Shown here in pieces: positions 53,901 to 63,337 of a stretch of 64,000 nt of DNA. The stretch's first letter is position 1. Each line of letters starts with the position of its first letter. The stretch spans positions 1 through 64,000 of the forward strand of contig JADKGF010000005.1 of NCBI GenBank assembly GCA_016717105.1. Reading direction: 5' to 3'. The stretch comes from Saprospiraceae bacterium (lineage in GTDB: Bacteria; Bacteroidota; Bacteroidia; Chitinophagales; Saprospiraceae). A program made the position numbers and the translations under genes. The notes beneath the pieces are model-generated. The model saw only the letters and a program-made list of their open reading frames with translations. It was not told the DNA's origin and made no database searches.

Positions 53901-54748
53901 ATTGTCGATTTTTAGAAAATAATAATTAGCATTATCATATATATTCTTTTCATAAGTAAAGGTATTATTTGCGTTTTGATATTTCCATATATCAGCACCT
54001 TCTGCATAAAATAAGATAAAATCACCATTATCAAATTTACCATCTTCTTCTCCCGATACAAAAATATGGAGTTCTGCAAGGTCATCAGTTCTTGAAATGC
54101 TGTTTAATTCTGGTACTCGGCCACCACGATTTCCGTAAATTTTTATTTTTTTGGGGTTTAAATTTGCGGTACTTATGCCTAGAGTCGACTCGAGAAAGGC
54201 CTTATCCATCTTAAATATTCCTGCTTGATCTACACTAAGCTTATAAATGTCTCCAGAAGCGAGCACTGAAGTAAAAGTTGCATCTGGATTTCTTTGGTGA
54301 TTCATAGTCACAGGGGACAGTGTAGTTTCTATACTGAATGTTGTCAAGCGCTCTATCTTTCCGTCATGGGTACGCCTTACCGGGATGGCAGTGAAATGAA
54401 GTGTATATGATCCTCGAACTTCTGATATATTAGCAGAAAATTCAAATGCTACATTTGTGATAGTTTTGTACAGTCTTTCTGACACATCGATGATTTCAGT
54501 CTTTTCAGGTATTAATCTTGCTTGATCCAATCTTGCTTCCTGATAGGAAATTTTTGGTAAAATACCGATACATCTTTATTAGCATCATTAAAAACGCTTT
54601 GATGATCGAAATGCAAACTTTCGTAAGTCTTGGATGTTGTTGTATTCTGATTCCATTCTATATTATAACGGTAGCTTTGTACATCCTGCCCCTTTATAGC
54701 CGAGATACTCAGAATAATTGTTGCTAAAACAAGGCTTATTATTTTCAT
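50927..54748 (-). CDS. porU: T9SS C-terminal sortase PorU (frameshifted, one in-frame stop)
   Basis: About 1,275 residues from the ATG at 54748 (MKIISLVLATIILS), which begins the signal peptide; an ATG 27 bp upstream only adds a His-rich lead. Gingipain-like C25 peptidase with the catalytic His in LTYLGHGGPLGWAQ and Cys in LVTATCSFGAYDDP, preceded by IVYHPKFKAEALRLATHR and FGDGSYDYKG. PorU removes the sorting domain and attaches cargo to anionic LPS or a similar carrier. The C-terminus has a FlgD-like Ig region (YNYPNPFTSQTMFQF ... VNDIGWNGQDDFGASLARGV). Breaks: about 54560, a TAA codon at 53661-53663 where AAA is expected (DPI-K-MSM), and about 51945, an extra A. Confidence 0.93.
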
Positions 54749-54911
54749 GAAATGATGGTTATGGTTGTGAGTCATATTATTTTTCTTATATTATTCCAAG
54801 GTAAATTTATCAATGGTATTTTGAGTCAAATGAAAACAAAAATAAAATTATGTTAAAAAAATCTGAATTACGACATAAAACGTCCATATTTGCCGTTCTA
54901 TTGTTTTGAAA

Positions 54912-55988
54912 ATGTTAATGACAAAAATAATAAACTTTCTTAATTTGGTATGTTATCCATTCACAAGAAAAGCAAAGCGATTTTTAGTGCTTTGGTTACT
55001 TGTAATGTATAGTTTTGGAAAGTTATCAGCACAAGATCCAGTTTTTAGCCAGTTTTATAATGCCTATCTTCAGCTAAATCCAGCGATGGCAGGTAATAGT
55101 CGTGGTCCTGTATTTCAGATGAATTATCGGAATCAATGGCCAGGATTGGGTAAAATTTATTCTACTTATTCAGTGGCATACGATCAGTATTTAAGCAGCA
55201 TAAAGAGTGGAATTGGTGTTAGTTTACTCGCTGACAATGCCGGAGATGGTATTCTGCGCAATACAGGCGTGACTGGTTATTATAGTTATCGAATTCGGAT
55301 AAAAGGTGACGTCTATGTCAAAGGTGGATTTGAAGTTGGATTGAATAATATGGCTTTAAATACTAGTAAACTCTTATTTGGTGATGCCATCGATCCGATT
55401 TCAGGTCCAATTTCTCCTGGAGGTACACCGTATCCCACCAAAGAACTAATAGCAGGCGAAACTTCCAAAACATATTTAAATCTTGGTGCTGGTTTATTAT
55501 TATCTAGTCCTGATTATTATCTTGGTTTGGGGTTTAAGAATCTGAATACCCCTGACATATCGTTTCTCAATGGTGAAAACTTTAATAACGGCTCATTACA
55601 GTCCTTACCTGTGCGGTTTGTACTACATGGCGGAACACAAATTATCTTGAGATCAGGCAATAAAAATGTAGATCCTACGTTTATATCTCCAAATATCATG
55701 ATCCAAAGACAACGCGATTTTAATCAACTAAATTTGGGTGCATATATTTCCGTCAATAAAGTACATGGCGGACTTTGGTATCGACACACCTTATACAATG
55801 GTGACGCATTGATCACCTCATTTGGAGTACGAAAAGATTTTTTAAAAATCACGTATAGTTTTGACCTCACTTTGTCTGAATTAGGTTTACAACAAGGAGG
55901 AAGTCATGAAGTCGGACTCGGTTTGAATTTTGATTATTTATATCCTAAGAAATTTGATTATAACGATTGTAATCAGATTTTTAGGTGA
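54912..55988 (+). CDS. PorP/SprF-family T9SS membrane protein
   Basis: 358 residues from the ATG at 54912. Signal peptide (FLVLWLLVMYSFGKLSAQ), then the family signature DPVFSQFYNAYLQLNPAMAG, RGPVFQMNYRNQWPGL and SVAYDQYL, and outer-membrane barrel strands to the end (GLNFDYLYPKKF). PorP/SprF proteins are outer-membrane partners of T9SS, and SprF-type members are needed for secretion of specific type B cargo. It is divergent from porU and sits between porU and gldJ, where Flavobacterium-type clusters have no such gene. Intact. Confidence 0.92.
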   Translation: MLMTKIINFLNLVCYPFTRKAKRFLVLWLLVMYSFGKLSAQDPVFSQFYNAYLQLNPAMAGNSRGPVFQMNYRNQWPGLGKIYSTYSVAYDQYLSSIKSGIGVSLLADNAGDGILRNTGVTGYYSYRIRIKGDVYVKGGFEVGLNNMALNTSKLLFGDAIDPISGPISPGGTPYPTKELIAGETSKTYLNLGAGLLLSSPDYYLGLGFKNLNTPDISFLNGENFNNGSLQSLPVRFVLHGGTQIILRSGNKNVDPTFISPNIMIQRQRDFNQLNLGAYISVNKVHGGLWYRHTLYNGDALITSFGVRKDFLKITYSFDLTLSELGLQQGGSHEVGLGLNFDYLYPKKFDYNDCNQIFR

Positions 55989-56035
55989 TTCTGGAACATT
56001 TATTTCGCTAAAGCATCATTTTTTTGTTAATTTAG

Positions 56036-56065
56036 TTTGCGTTTTTTAAAATAACCTTATATTTG
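56036..56065 (+). promoter_or_regulatory. Bacteroidota promoter of gldJ (TTTG - 18 bp - TATATTTG)
   Basis: TTTG at 56036-56039 and TATATTTG at 56058-56065 fit the -33/-7 consensus with an 18-bp spacer. The expected start is about 25-30 bp ahead of the ATG at 56098. This is the best full promoter match in the window. Confidence 0.65.
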
Positions 56066-56097
56066 GGCGCTAAAATAGAAAATAAGAATATCAGTAA

Positions 56098-57602
56098 ATG
56101 AAAAATTTAATTAATTCATTAAGTTTTTTGGCATTTGTTGCCATAATTTTTGCTTCCTGCAGTAAGAAAGGTAGCGGTGAAACAGCATCTGATACGGGCT
56201 GGAAGTATAATGATCCTGAATGGGGCGGCTTCGAAAAGAAGGATTATGAAGGCCAAATCGATGGTCCGAATCTTGTTCTTGTAGAAGGTGGTACTTTCAA
56301 TATGGGTCTTACTCAGCAAGATATCACTTACGAATTTAATAATGTACCTCGCAGGGTTACTGTATCTTCATTCTATATGGATGAAACAGAGGTATCGAAT
56401 ATCAATTATCGTGGCTACTTGCATTGGTTGAAAAACAGATATGTGAGTTATGGCGAAGTATATAGAAAAGCTTTACCTGACACATTGGTGTGGAGAGAAG
56501 AGCTTGCTTTTAACGAGCCATTGGTAGAGACCTATTTCAGACATCCATCTTATGATGATTATCCTGTAGTTGGTGTTTCTTGGTTGCAAGCAAACGACTA
56601 TTGTAAATGGAGATCAAGCAGAGTAAATGAAATGATATTAATTGAAAAGGGTATTCTTAATCCAACTCCTGATTCAAAAGATTCTGATAATTTTGATACA
56701 AAAGCTTATCTTACAGGTCAATATCAAGGTAACGTTAAGAAAAATCTTCCAAACCTAGTAAACGGTGGTGAAAGACCGGTAATGTTTGATGATGGTATTT
56801 TGCTTCCAGATTATAGACTTCCTACGGAGGCAGAATGGGAATATGCAGCTCTAGCTTTACAAGGTAACCAACCGGCTTCTGAAGACGAAGTATATACAGA
56901 AAGACGAATTTATCCTTGGAATGGCAATACTGTAAGATACAAAAAAGAACAGCTAGTCAAGGTAGAATTCTTGCACACTTCAAGAGAGGTCGTGGAGATT
57001 ATATGGGTCTTGCAGGTAATTTGAATGATAACGCGTCATTCTGTGGTCCAGTTAGATCTTATTTGCCTAATGATTTTGGCTTATATAATATGGCAGGTAA
57101 TGTAAATGAATGGACTGCGGACACATACCGTCCAATGACATCGCTTACTTTAAATGATGCAGAAAACCATGAATTGAATCCTTATAGAGGTAATCAATTC
57201 AAGACATTGGTGATTGACGAAGAAGGAAAACCAGTAGAAAAGGATTCTTTAGGTAGACTTAAGTACAGAAATGTAGATGATGAAGAAGCTCAAGATCGCG
57301 AAAATTATAAAAAAGGTGATGTTAGAAATCATGAAGATGGCGATGAAGATTATATCAAGTACCTTTATGGCGAGACCACATTGGTTAGTGATAAGTCTAA
57401 AGTGTACAAAGGTGGTTCATGGGCGGATAGATTATTCTGGTTGTCACCAGGTGCTAGAAGATACAAAGATGAGGACAAATCTGACCGAACTATTGGTTTC
57501 AGATGTGCTATGATCAGAGTAGGAGGTCAAGCAGGTAATGAAGACGTTGGAGGTAATAACTTCAAAGAAAGTGGTAAAAAAATCAAAAGAAGATATAAAT
57601 AA
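56098..57602 (+). CDS. gldJ: Gliding/T9SS lipoprotein GldJ (one frameshift)
   Basis: About 501 residues. Lipobox LAFVAIIFASC, Cys21. SUMF1/formylglycine-generating-enzyme-like fold with GPNLVLVEGGTFNMGL, SSFYMDETEVSNINYRGYLH, LPTEAEWEYAA, YNMAGNVNEWTADTYRP, YKGGSWADRLFWLSPGARRY and TIGFRCAMIRVG. This matches GldJ, a structural T9SS/gliding lipoprotein with no enzyme activity known. It is shorter than Flavobacterium GldJ (~560). The A run at 56941-56946 is one A short; restoring it joins NTVRYKK to RTASQGRILAHFKRGRGDY. Own promoter at 56036 and terminator at 57627. Confidence 0.92.
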
Positions 57603-57626
57603 TTTTTGATCAAATTTTAAAATTAA

Positions 57627-57651
57627 CCCTTGCATTTGCAGGGGTTTTTTG
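57627..57651 (+). terminator. Terminator between gldJ and murF
   Basis: Arms CCCTTGC (57627-57633) and GCAGGGG (57638-57644) pair with one G-T wobble around a 4-nt loop and are followed by six T. It ends 3 bp before the murF ATG, so some read-through probably feeds murF. Confidence 0.75.
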
Positions 57652-57654
57652 TTT

Positions 57655-58917
57655 ATGGATATAGAACTTTTATATACAGTATGGCTTGAAGCCCGTGCTA
57701 TTTCTACTGATAGCAGGAAAATAGTTGTTGGATCGATTTTTTTTGCACTACGTGGTGGTCGCTTTGATGGAAATACATTTGCGGCCCAAGCTCTGGAATT
57801 GGGTGCATCATATGTAGTAGTAGATGATGAAAGTGTAGTGGTCTCAGGCGATAAAAGATACATAGTTGTAGAAGATGTGTTGACTTCATTGCAACAATTA
57901 GCAAATAAACATAGATCGACATTAAGTATTCCTGTCCTTGCTTTGACAGGATCCAATGGAAAGACAACTACTAAAGAGTTGGCTCGTAATGTGTTGAGTA
58001 AAAAATTTAAAACTCACGCTACCGAAGGTAACCTAAATAACCATATTGGAGTTCCGCTGACTATCTTATCCACACCTGATGATGCACAATTTTTGATAGT
58101 TGAAATGGGCGCAAATCATCAAGGAGAAATAGACTTATTGTGCCAGATAGCTGCCCCTAATTACGGAATGATAACCAATATTGGTAAGGCACATTTGGAA
58201 GGATTTGGTGGTGTAGAAGGTATTAAAAAAGGTAAATCTGAAATGTACAGATATCTGGCCCAGCATGGAGGAAAAATTTTTATCAATTCAGACGATAATG
58301 TTTTAATGTCATTACTTCCTGAAAAAGTAAAAACTATACAATACGAAGTACAAACGTTGCTCAATCTAATAGATGCTGAACCAACACTGAAATTGGATTA
58401 TAGAAACGTTCAAGTTACAACACAACTATATGGGACTTACAATCTCCCTAATATAGCATTTGCAATTTGTGTGGGGGAATATTTTGGTCTAGAGCAAGCG
58501 GAAATTATTGAAGCTATCAGCGAATACACACCAGATAATAACAGATCCCAAATATTGAAAATTGATACAAATATCATAATTAAGGATGCCTACAATGCCA
58601 ATCCTTCATCCATGGTATTGAGTATAGAGAGTTTTAGTAAAATTTTGGGGCCCAAGGTAGTAGTTTTGGGAGATATGCTCGAATTGGGTGAATATGCGCC
58701 GTCAGAGCATCAAAAAATAATAGATCTCGTGAATGACAAAGATTTTATTGATGTCATTTTTATTGGTCATCAATTCTGTTCGGCAGGTATGGGAAAAAGA
58801 GGTAATTATTTTGAAAATACCGATCTTGCAAGGCTTTATTTCCACACTAAGAATTATAAAAATATCACAATTTTACTAAAAGGCAGCCGTGGGATTAGTG
58901 TGGAGAAAATCCTATGA
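57655..58917 (+). CDS. murF: UDP-N-acetylmuramoyl-tripeptide--D-alanyl-D-alanine ligase
   Basis: 420 residues from the ATG at 57655; the upstream TTG overlaps the terminator T run and is not preferred. It adds D-Ala-D-Ala to the peptidoglycan precursor. P-loop LTGSNGKTTTKELA (~97-110), then EGNLNNHIGVPLTIL, VEMGANHQGEI, GMITNIGKAHLEGFGG and the C-terminal DAYNANPSSMVLSIESF and VVLGDMLELG. gldJ-murF linkage is also known in Flavobacterium. Intact. Confidence 0.95.
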   Translation: MDIELLYTVWLEARAISTDSRKIVVGSIFFALRGGRFDGNTFAAQALELGASYVVVDDESVVVSGDKRYIVVEDVLTSLQQLANKHRSTLSIPVLALTGSNGKTTTKELARNVLSKKFKTHATEGNLNNHIGVPLTILSTPDDAQFLIVEMGANHQGEIDLLCQIAAPNYGMITNIGKAHLEGFGGVEGIKKGKSEMYRYLAQHGGKIFINSDDNVLMSLLPEKVKTIQYEVQTLLNLIDAEPTLKLDYRNVQVTTQLYGTYNLPNIAFAICVGEYFGLEQAEIIEAISEYTPDNNRSQILKIDTNIIIKDAYNANPSSMVLSIESFSKILGPKVVVLGDMLELGEYAPSEHQKIIDLVNDKDFIDVIFIGHQFCSAGMGKRGNYFENTDLARLYFHTKNYKNITILLKGSRGISVEKIL

Positions 58918-58955
58918 GAATCTTAGCCCATTAATCTGTAATAACTATTACTTCC

Positions 58956-59969
58956 CTATGCCGAATCTCTGTTTTCATTGATAAACTTCATGATACGTTC
59001 GGCAATTTCTTCACCGATAGATGACTGGTATTCTTCATAAGAGACAGCCATATATCTTGGTGGATTTGAATCTGGTTTCTTGATCCACCATTTTTGAGTT
59101 TGGTTATTTTTTAAAAATATCAAGTCTTCTTCTAAACTTTCCGAATAAACTATAAATTCTGAAAAGTCAGATGACAAAAAAGGATGATCTTTGGTCCTGT
59201 GATTTAGGCCTTCTGCAAAATACCAAATACTTTCTGCGATTAAATGATGGATTTGTTTAGAATCATCGGTAAGATTATCAGTATTGATAAAGAAGGATTT
59301 CAATTGTGAAGACATGCCGCTATATTTCATTAATTGGCACAATTCTTCTGCATTAAGCCCAGTAGGTAAGCCATCTGCACAGCCAGGGCAATCAGCCAAT
59401 CTTATAGATGATAGATCAAGGTGTATGATAGAAACATCCCTTAATACCGGCTCCGTAAGGTGTGGATAAGTTCTGATTTTACCTAAACTCATGGAATCGT
59501 ATAAGTGCTGCTCTATTTCATGTATATCATCCAAGCCACAAAGATGTCTTTGATAGCCCAAGAAATTGCTTCGAATGTAAGCAGTTGGATGTGTGAGATT
59601 GTTAATTTTATTTGCAATCTGTACCATACCAGACTGTAAAGAAGCCGAAATCTGACCTGCAATTTCTGCTGAAATTCCCACAAAAACTGGTATTATTGAT
59701 TTGGAATTTAATTCATTGATTATTAAGTCAATAGCCTTAGGGTCTTGATTTTTGAGAATGCCGGCATAATCGATTTGTAAATTCTTGAAATGATTGAAAT
59801 ACGTTGTCATTTGCCTACAAATTGATGTAGAAATCGCATCATGGCTTGATATTATTACCATTCCTTTTTTATTAAAAATGTCTTCATTATGGTCAACGCT
59901 CAAAATATTATTGTAGAAATATTGAGTTGGAAACACTGTTTGATCAGCTTCGAAATATGAGGACAACAT
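58956..59969 (-). CDS. Arginase/formimidoylglutamase-family protein with degenerate metal site
   Basis: 337 residues. Similar in layout to the formimidoylglutamase-like ureohydrolases of Bacteroidota: IIPVFVGISAEIAGQISAS in the N-terminal half and IIHLDLSSIRLADCPG then GLPTGLNAEELCQLMKYSGM in the C-terminal half. The usual Mn ligands (DxHxD and SxDxDxxDP) are mostly absent: the second motif keeps HLDLSSIRLAD only, and a DAHxD is not seen. It is probably catalytically inactive or altered. It lies between murF and a T9SS cargo gene, on the opposite strand to both. Intact. Confidence 0.65.
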   Translation of the reverse strand: MLSSYFEADQTVFPTQYFYNNILSVDHNEDIFNKKGMVIISSHDAISTSICRQMTTYFNHFKNLQIDYAGILKNQDPKAIDLIINELNSKSIIPVFVGISAEIAGQISASLQSGMVQIANKINNLTHPTAYIRSNFLGYQRHLCGLDDIHEIEQHLYDSMSLGKIRTYPHLTEPVLRDVSIIHLDLSSIRLADCPGCADGLPTGLNAEELCQLMKYSGMSSQLKSFFINTDNLTDDSKQIHHLIAESIWYFAEGLNHRTKDHPFLSSDFSEFIVYSESLEEDLIFLKNNQTQKWWIKKPDSNPPRYMAVSYEEYQSSIGEEIAERIMKFINENRDSA

Positions 59970-59985
59970 ATGATTTTATTTTTTG

Positions 59986-59993
59986 CAAAGGTA
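59986..59993 (-). promoter_or_regulatory. -7 box TACCTTTG of the ureohydrolase-like gene
   Basis: Minus-strand TACCTTTG (followed by GC) lies 17 bp upstream of the ATG at 59969. No clear -33 TTTG. Confidence 0.5.
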
Positions 59994-60186
59994 ATAAGTT
60001 TGATGAATAATAAAAATCTATTAAGTATAAATGATTGTGATGTAGTATAGTACATCCTTTTTATTCATTTTGGTCGATTGTGAAAAGAAAGACCTGTTTT
60101 CATTAAAAATTTGGTTTTTTTTGGATAGTATTAACAATGAAAGGCACTTTTTAAATTACTCGCACGATTTTTGTTATATAATATTT

Positions 60187-60216
60187 GTTATATGTAATGA
60201 AAATGTTATATGTAAT
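60187..60216 (+). repeat. Two direct copies of GTTATATGTAAT
   Basis: Copies at 60187-60198 and 60205-60216, 18 bp apart, lie 28-57 bp upstream of the ATG at 60244. They could be tandem activator sites; chance is possible in this AT-rich stretch. Confidence 0.3.
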
Positions 60217-60243
60217 ATTATGCACCCGTTAATTATATATGTT

Positions 60244-61811
60244 ATGAGAACAAAGAATGTTTTTTCCACTGGAATATTTATTTTGGTAAGCGTGTTTATG
60301 TATGCCCAAACTTGCAATACACCTACTGTTTTTACATGGGAAGGCGCATATACTGGAAATAAAGCTGTTTGGAAGGTCAATGATACCTTACAGACATACA
60401 GCAATATTAATGGTGTAGATGTGCAACTACGGCTTATTGATCCATTCAATCAAAATACTGATACTGGCAATCCAAGTGAGTTTAATGATTATACAAAAAC
60501 AAATACTTTTTATGGTCGTGGGGCCTTTGCGTTCCAAATCACAGCAGAAAAACATAATCAACCTGTATGCTTGGAATTCACATTTTCAAAACCAATTATA
60601 CTAAAGTATTTCAATATTTGGGATATAGATTTTCTAGCTGCATCATTGGCCAATGAACATACCTTTCAAGATTCTTTAAGTTTTTTTGCAGATATAAACG
60701 GTAAGTCAGTGCCTGTTCAGATTCTAGCTCCCAAGGCTGATCATTCATTTCACATTATTGGTCAAAGTATTGTAAGCGATTATATTCCAGGAGTTAATGG
60801 TGATTTGAGACATAATGATTCATTGGGTTATGTTGTTTTGAATACTGTCGAAATGATCAATAAGTTGACAATCTGTTATGCCAACGGATCTTTAGATGAT
60901 GGTATTAGCAATAGTCAGGCTATGAAAATTACAGATTTTGGATTTTGTGAAGTAAAGGTTCGGTTTCTGGTTTTGTACTAGAAGAAACAACTAATCGTGG
61001 TTTGGTAGGTAGTAAAATTTCATTATTTCACGAAAATGGTGATCCTGTACTAGATGAAGGTGGTAATCAGGTGACAACATGGACTGATAGCCGTGGATAT
61101 TATATCTTTGTTGACATTCCTGTTGGAAATTACATTGTAAGATCATTAAATGCTCCTGGATACGATAGCATATCTGATATGGATGCTATAAATGATGATA
61201 ATGTAGTGGTAAGTATCACACCCGAAGATATAGACTTGGATTTGATCAATTTTTATGACAAAATGAGTGTTGTTTTGCCTGTAAATCTTACTAATTGGGC
61301 AATCAATAGAGTAGAAGGTGGAATCCTTGTGTCTTGGAATGTAGCCAGGGAAGTAAATAGTGACTACTATAGTATCCAGACTAGTGTAGATGGGATAAAT
61401 TTTGAAGAAACTGGCCGCCAATCTTCCAAAGCATGGTCGGGAAATTCAAATACAGATTATACATTTTTTCTATACCACGACCTTTCGGTTCCTATTTACA
61501 TAAAATTGATACAGGTTGATTTTGATGGTAAATCTGCGGATTTCGGTATAAAATATATGAAAGGTACGGAACAAAAAACCGATATCACAATATTTCCAAA
61601 TCCAGCAGATAGATCACTGAATTTAACGATGGATGGAGTTCAGTCAGCAGATATTAAGATTTTAGACATAAAGGGACAGATACATTTTCAAGGCGTATTG
61701 AACGGTACGAGTATGGAAATACCAATAGATATGATACCCAATGGAACTTACTTTTTACAAGTTGTAACAACTGACGAACAAGTAATCACCAAAAAATTTG
61801 TCAAACAATAA
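60244..61811 (+). CDS. Secreted protein with SdrD-B-like domain and T9SS type A sorting domain (one frameshift)
   Basis: About 522 residues. The ATG at 60244 starts the signal peptide (NVFSTGIFILVSVFMYAQ); the open frame extends upstream but has no such signal. The N-terminal ~230 residues form a beta-rich domain (VFTWEGAYTGNKAVW ... LEFTFSKPIILKYFNIWDID). A CnaB/SdrD-B-like domain follows (GSVSGFVLEETTNRGLVGSK ... DSRGYYIFVDIPVGNYIV), then an Ig-like module (LVSWNVAREVNSDYYSIQTS) and the sorting domain (ITIFPNPADRSLNLTMDG ... NGTYFLQVV ... KKFVKQ). The frame break at 60955-60957 is one missing A; restoring it gives CEVKGSVSGFVLEE. It is likely T9SS cargo; function unknown. It converges with psd. 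Confidence 0.82.
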
Positions 61812-61820
61812 CGGAGATAT

Positions 61821-62474
61821 TTATTTAGGCAGTGTCGCTAATACAGTCCTATTTCCTGTGACGACTTGATCCAATTGAACGTTGAGTTTTGTGTCCAATG
61901 GCAAATACAAATCCACCCTAGAACCAAATTTTATAAATCCCATTTCACCACCTTGGGTGGCTTGATTTCCTGACTTGGCATAACAAACAATCCTTCGGGC
62001 TAAAGCACCTGCTACTTGTCTAAGCACAATTTTATTTGTTCTAACTCCGTAAGCGACTGTAGTTCTTTCATTTTCAGTGGAAGCTTTGGGATTCCAAGCA
62101 GCAAGAAATTTTCCTGGATGATATTTCGAATATAAGATTTCGCCATTTATAGGATGCCAATTGATATGTACATTAAGTGGTGACATAAAAACTGAAACCT
62201 GGAGACAATCTGCTTTTAAGAATTCTGGCTCATAAACTTGTTCGATGACTACAACCTTACCATCACAAGGCGACAGGATATCTGTATCTGACAAAATTGA
62301 AACGCTTCTATCGGGACGTCTGAAGAAAGAGATTAAAAATAGATATAAAATTATGCTTATAAAAGCAAAAAATGGAAAAAGCGGGTACAAATATGTATGT
62401 ACTACAATATTTATGATTGCTAAAAAAATAAAACTAAACAAAAGGGTAGGATAACCTTCTTTATGAATTGTCAT
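61821..62474 (-). CDS. psd: Phosphatidylserine decarboxylase (small, archaeal/Bacteroidota type)
   Basis: 217 residues. Makes phosphatidylethanolamine from phosphatidylserine at the inner membrane. N-terminal hydrophobic segments, then LSPCDGKVVVIEQV, VFMSPLNVHINWHPINGEI (~96-113) and the self-cleavage site Gly184-Ser185 in MGFIKFGSRVDLYLPL, which yields the pyruvoyl cofactor. The short length is typical of this subfamily. The ATG overlaps the cdsA stop by 4 bp, so the two are coupled. Intact. Confidence 0.93.
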   Translation of the reverse strand: MTIHKEGYPTLLFSFIFLAIINIVVHTYLYPLFPFFAFISIILYLFLISFFRRPDRSVSILSDTDILSPCDGKVVVIEQVYEPEFLKADCLQVSVFMSPLNVHINWHPINGEILYSKYHPGKFLAAWNPKASTENERTTVAYGVRTNKIVLRQVAGALARRIVCYAKSGNQATQGGEMGFIKFGSRVDLYLPLDTKLNVQLDQVVTGNRTVLATLPK

Positions 62475-63337
62475 ATGGATTTCGATTGTGAATAAAAAGA
62501 GAGCAAAAATAATACAAATGGTAGAATATATATAAAACTATCGAATCTATCTAAAATTCCACCGTGACCCGGCAAAATATTTCCTGAATCTTTTATGCCA
62601 AATGTCCGCTTTATGGAGGATTCTACAAGGTCGCCCATAGTCCCTATTATCCACGCTGCTGCAGCAATCATGGTCCAAAATAGACCTGAACTTCCTACTG
62701 ATGCAGGCGAAATACCATACATATCAGCTGCTGTATTAAAATAACTACTGCCCAACCAGTAGGCAATCGGAAGTGCAATAAAACCAGCACCAAGGAAGCC
62801 TTCCCAACTTTTTTTAGGCGAAATTTTTTCGAAAAGTTTATGCTTTCCTATACGTGAGCCAACCAGATAAGCAAAAGAATCACTCATCCAGATCATAATC
62901 AAAACCGATAACCAGAAGTAGGGTAAATAAGGCGTAACATTATATAGATGAGAGATAAACAAACCAAAAGGCAGTCCGAAATAAAATAAGGAAACTATCC
63001 AATAGACAAGTTCATGACGAATGATAGGCAAGTATAAATTCAATATTCCTAAGATCATCATAAAACAAGATAATAAGCTTATATACAAGTATATAGATGT
63101 ATTTGGCGGTATAAATAAAAGACCTGCGATTACCAAAATATTGATAGATAGACAGATTATTAGCTTGAGATTTTCACTTGGAAATATCATTTTGATATAT
63201 TCGACATTGCCCGTCACGGCAATTATTAGTGCCAAAAGGATGGCTCCATAAGAACCAGATTGGATCAAAGTAATGACAATCACACCAAAAATAATACCCG
63301 TCAATGTCCTTTGTTTAAGTACCTGATTTTTATTCAT
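62471..63337 (-). CDS. cdsA: Phosphatidate cytidylyltransferase
   Basis: 288 residues. Polytopic membrane enzyme (about eight hydrophobic segments) making CDP-diacylglycerol from phosphatidic acid and CTP. The CdsA signature is visible in SDSFAYLVGSRIGKHKLFEK, ISPKKSWEGFLGA and, near the C-terminus, GDLVESSIKRTFGIKDSGNI, LPGHGGILDRFDS. Overlaps the upstream CPBP protease gene by 8 bp and the downstream psd by 4 bp, so the three form one operon feeding phosphatidylserine/ethanolamine synthesis. Intact. Confidence 0.95.
   Translation of the reverse strand: MNKNQVLKQRTLTGIIFGVIVITLIQSGSYGAILLALIIAVTGNVEYIKMIFPSENLKLIICLSINILVIAGLLFIPPNTSIYLYISLLSCFMMILGILNLYLPIIRHELVYWIVSLFYFGLPFGLFISHLYNVTPYLPYFWLSVLIMIWMSDSFAYLVGSRIGKHKLFEKISPKKSWEGFLGAGFIALPIAYWLGSSYFNTAADMYGISPASVGSSGLFWTMIAAAAWIIGTMGDLVESSIKRTFGIKDSGNILPGHGGILDRFDSFIYILPFVLFLLSFYSQSKSI

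Noticed and set aside
60071..60085. Third copy of the 17-bp box (TCGATTGTGA on the plus strand) upstream of the T9SS gene at 60244
   Set aside because: Only 8 bases match, in the opposite orientation and without the inverted repeat; expected by chance in this length.
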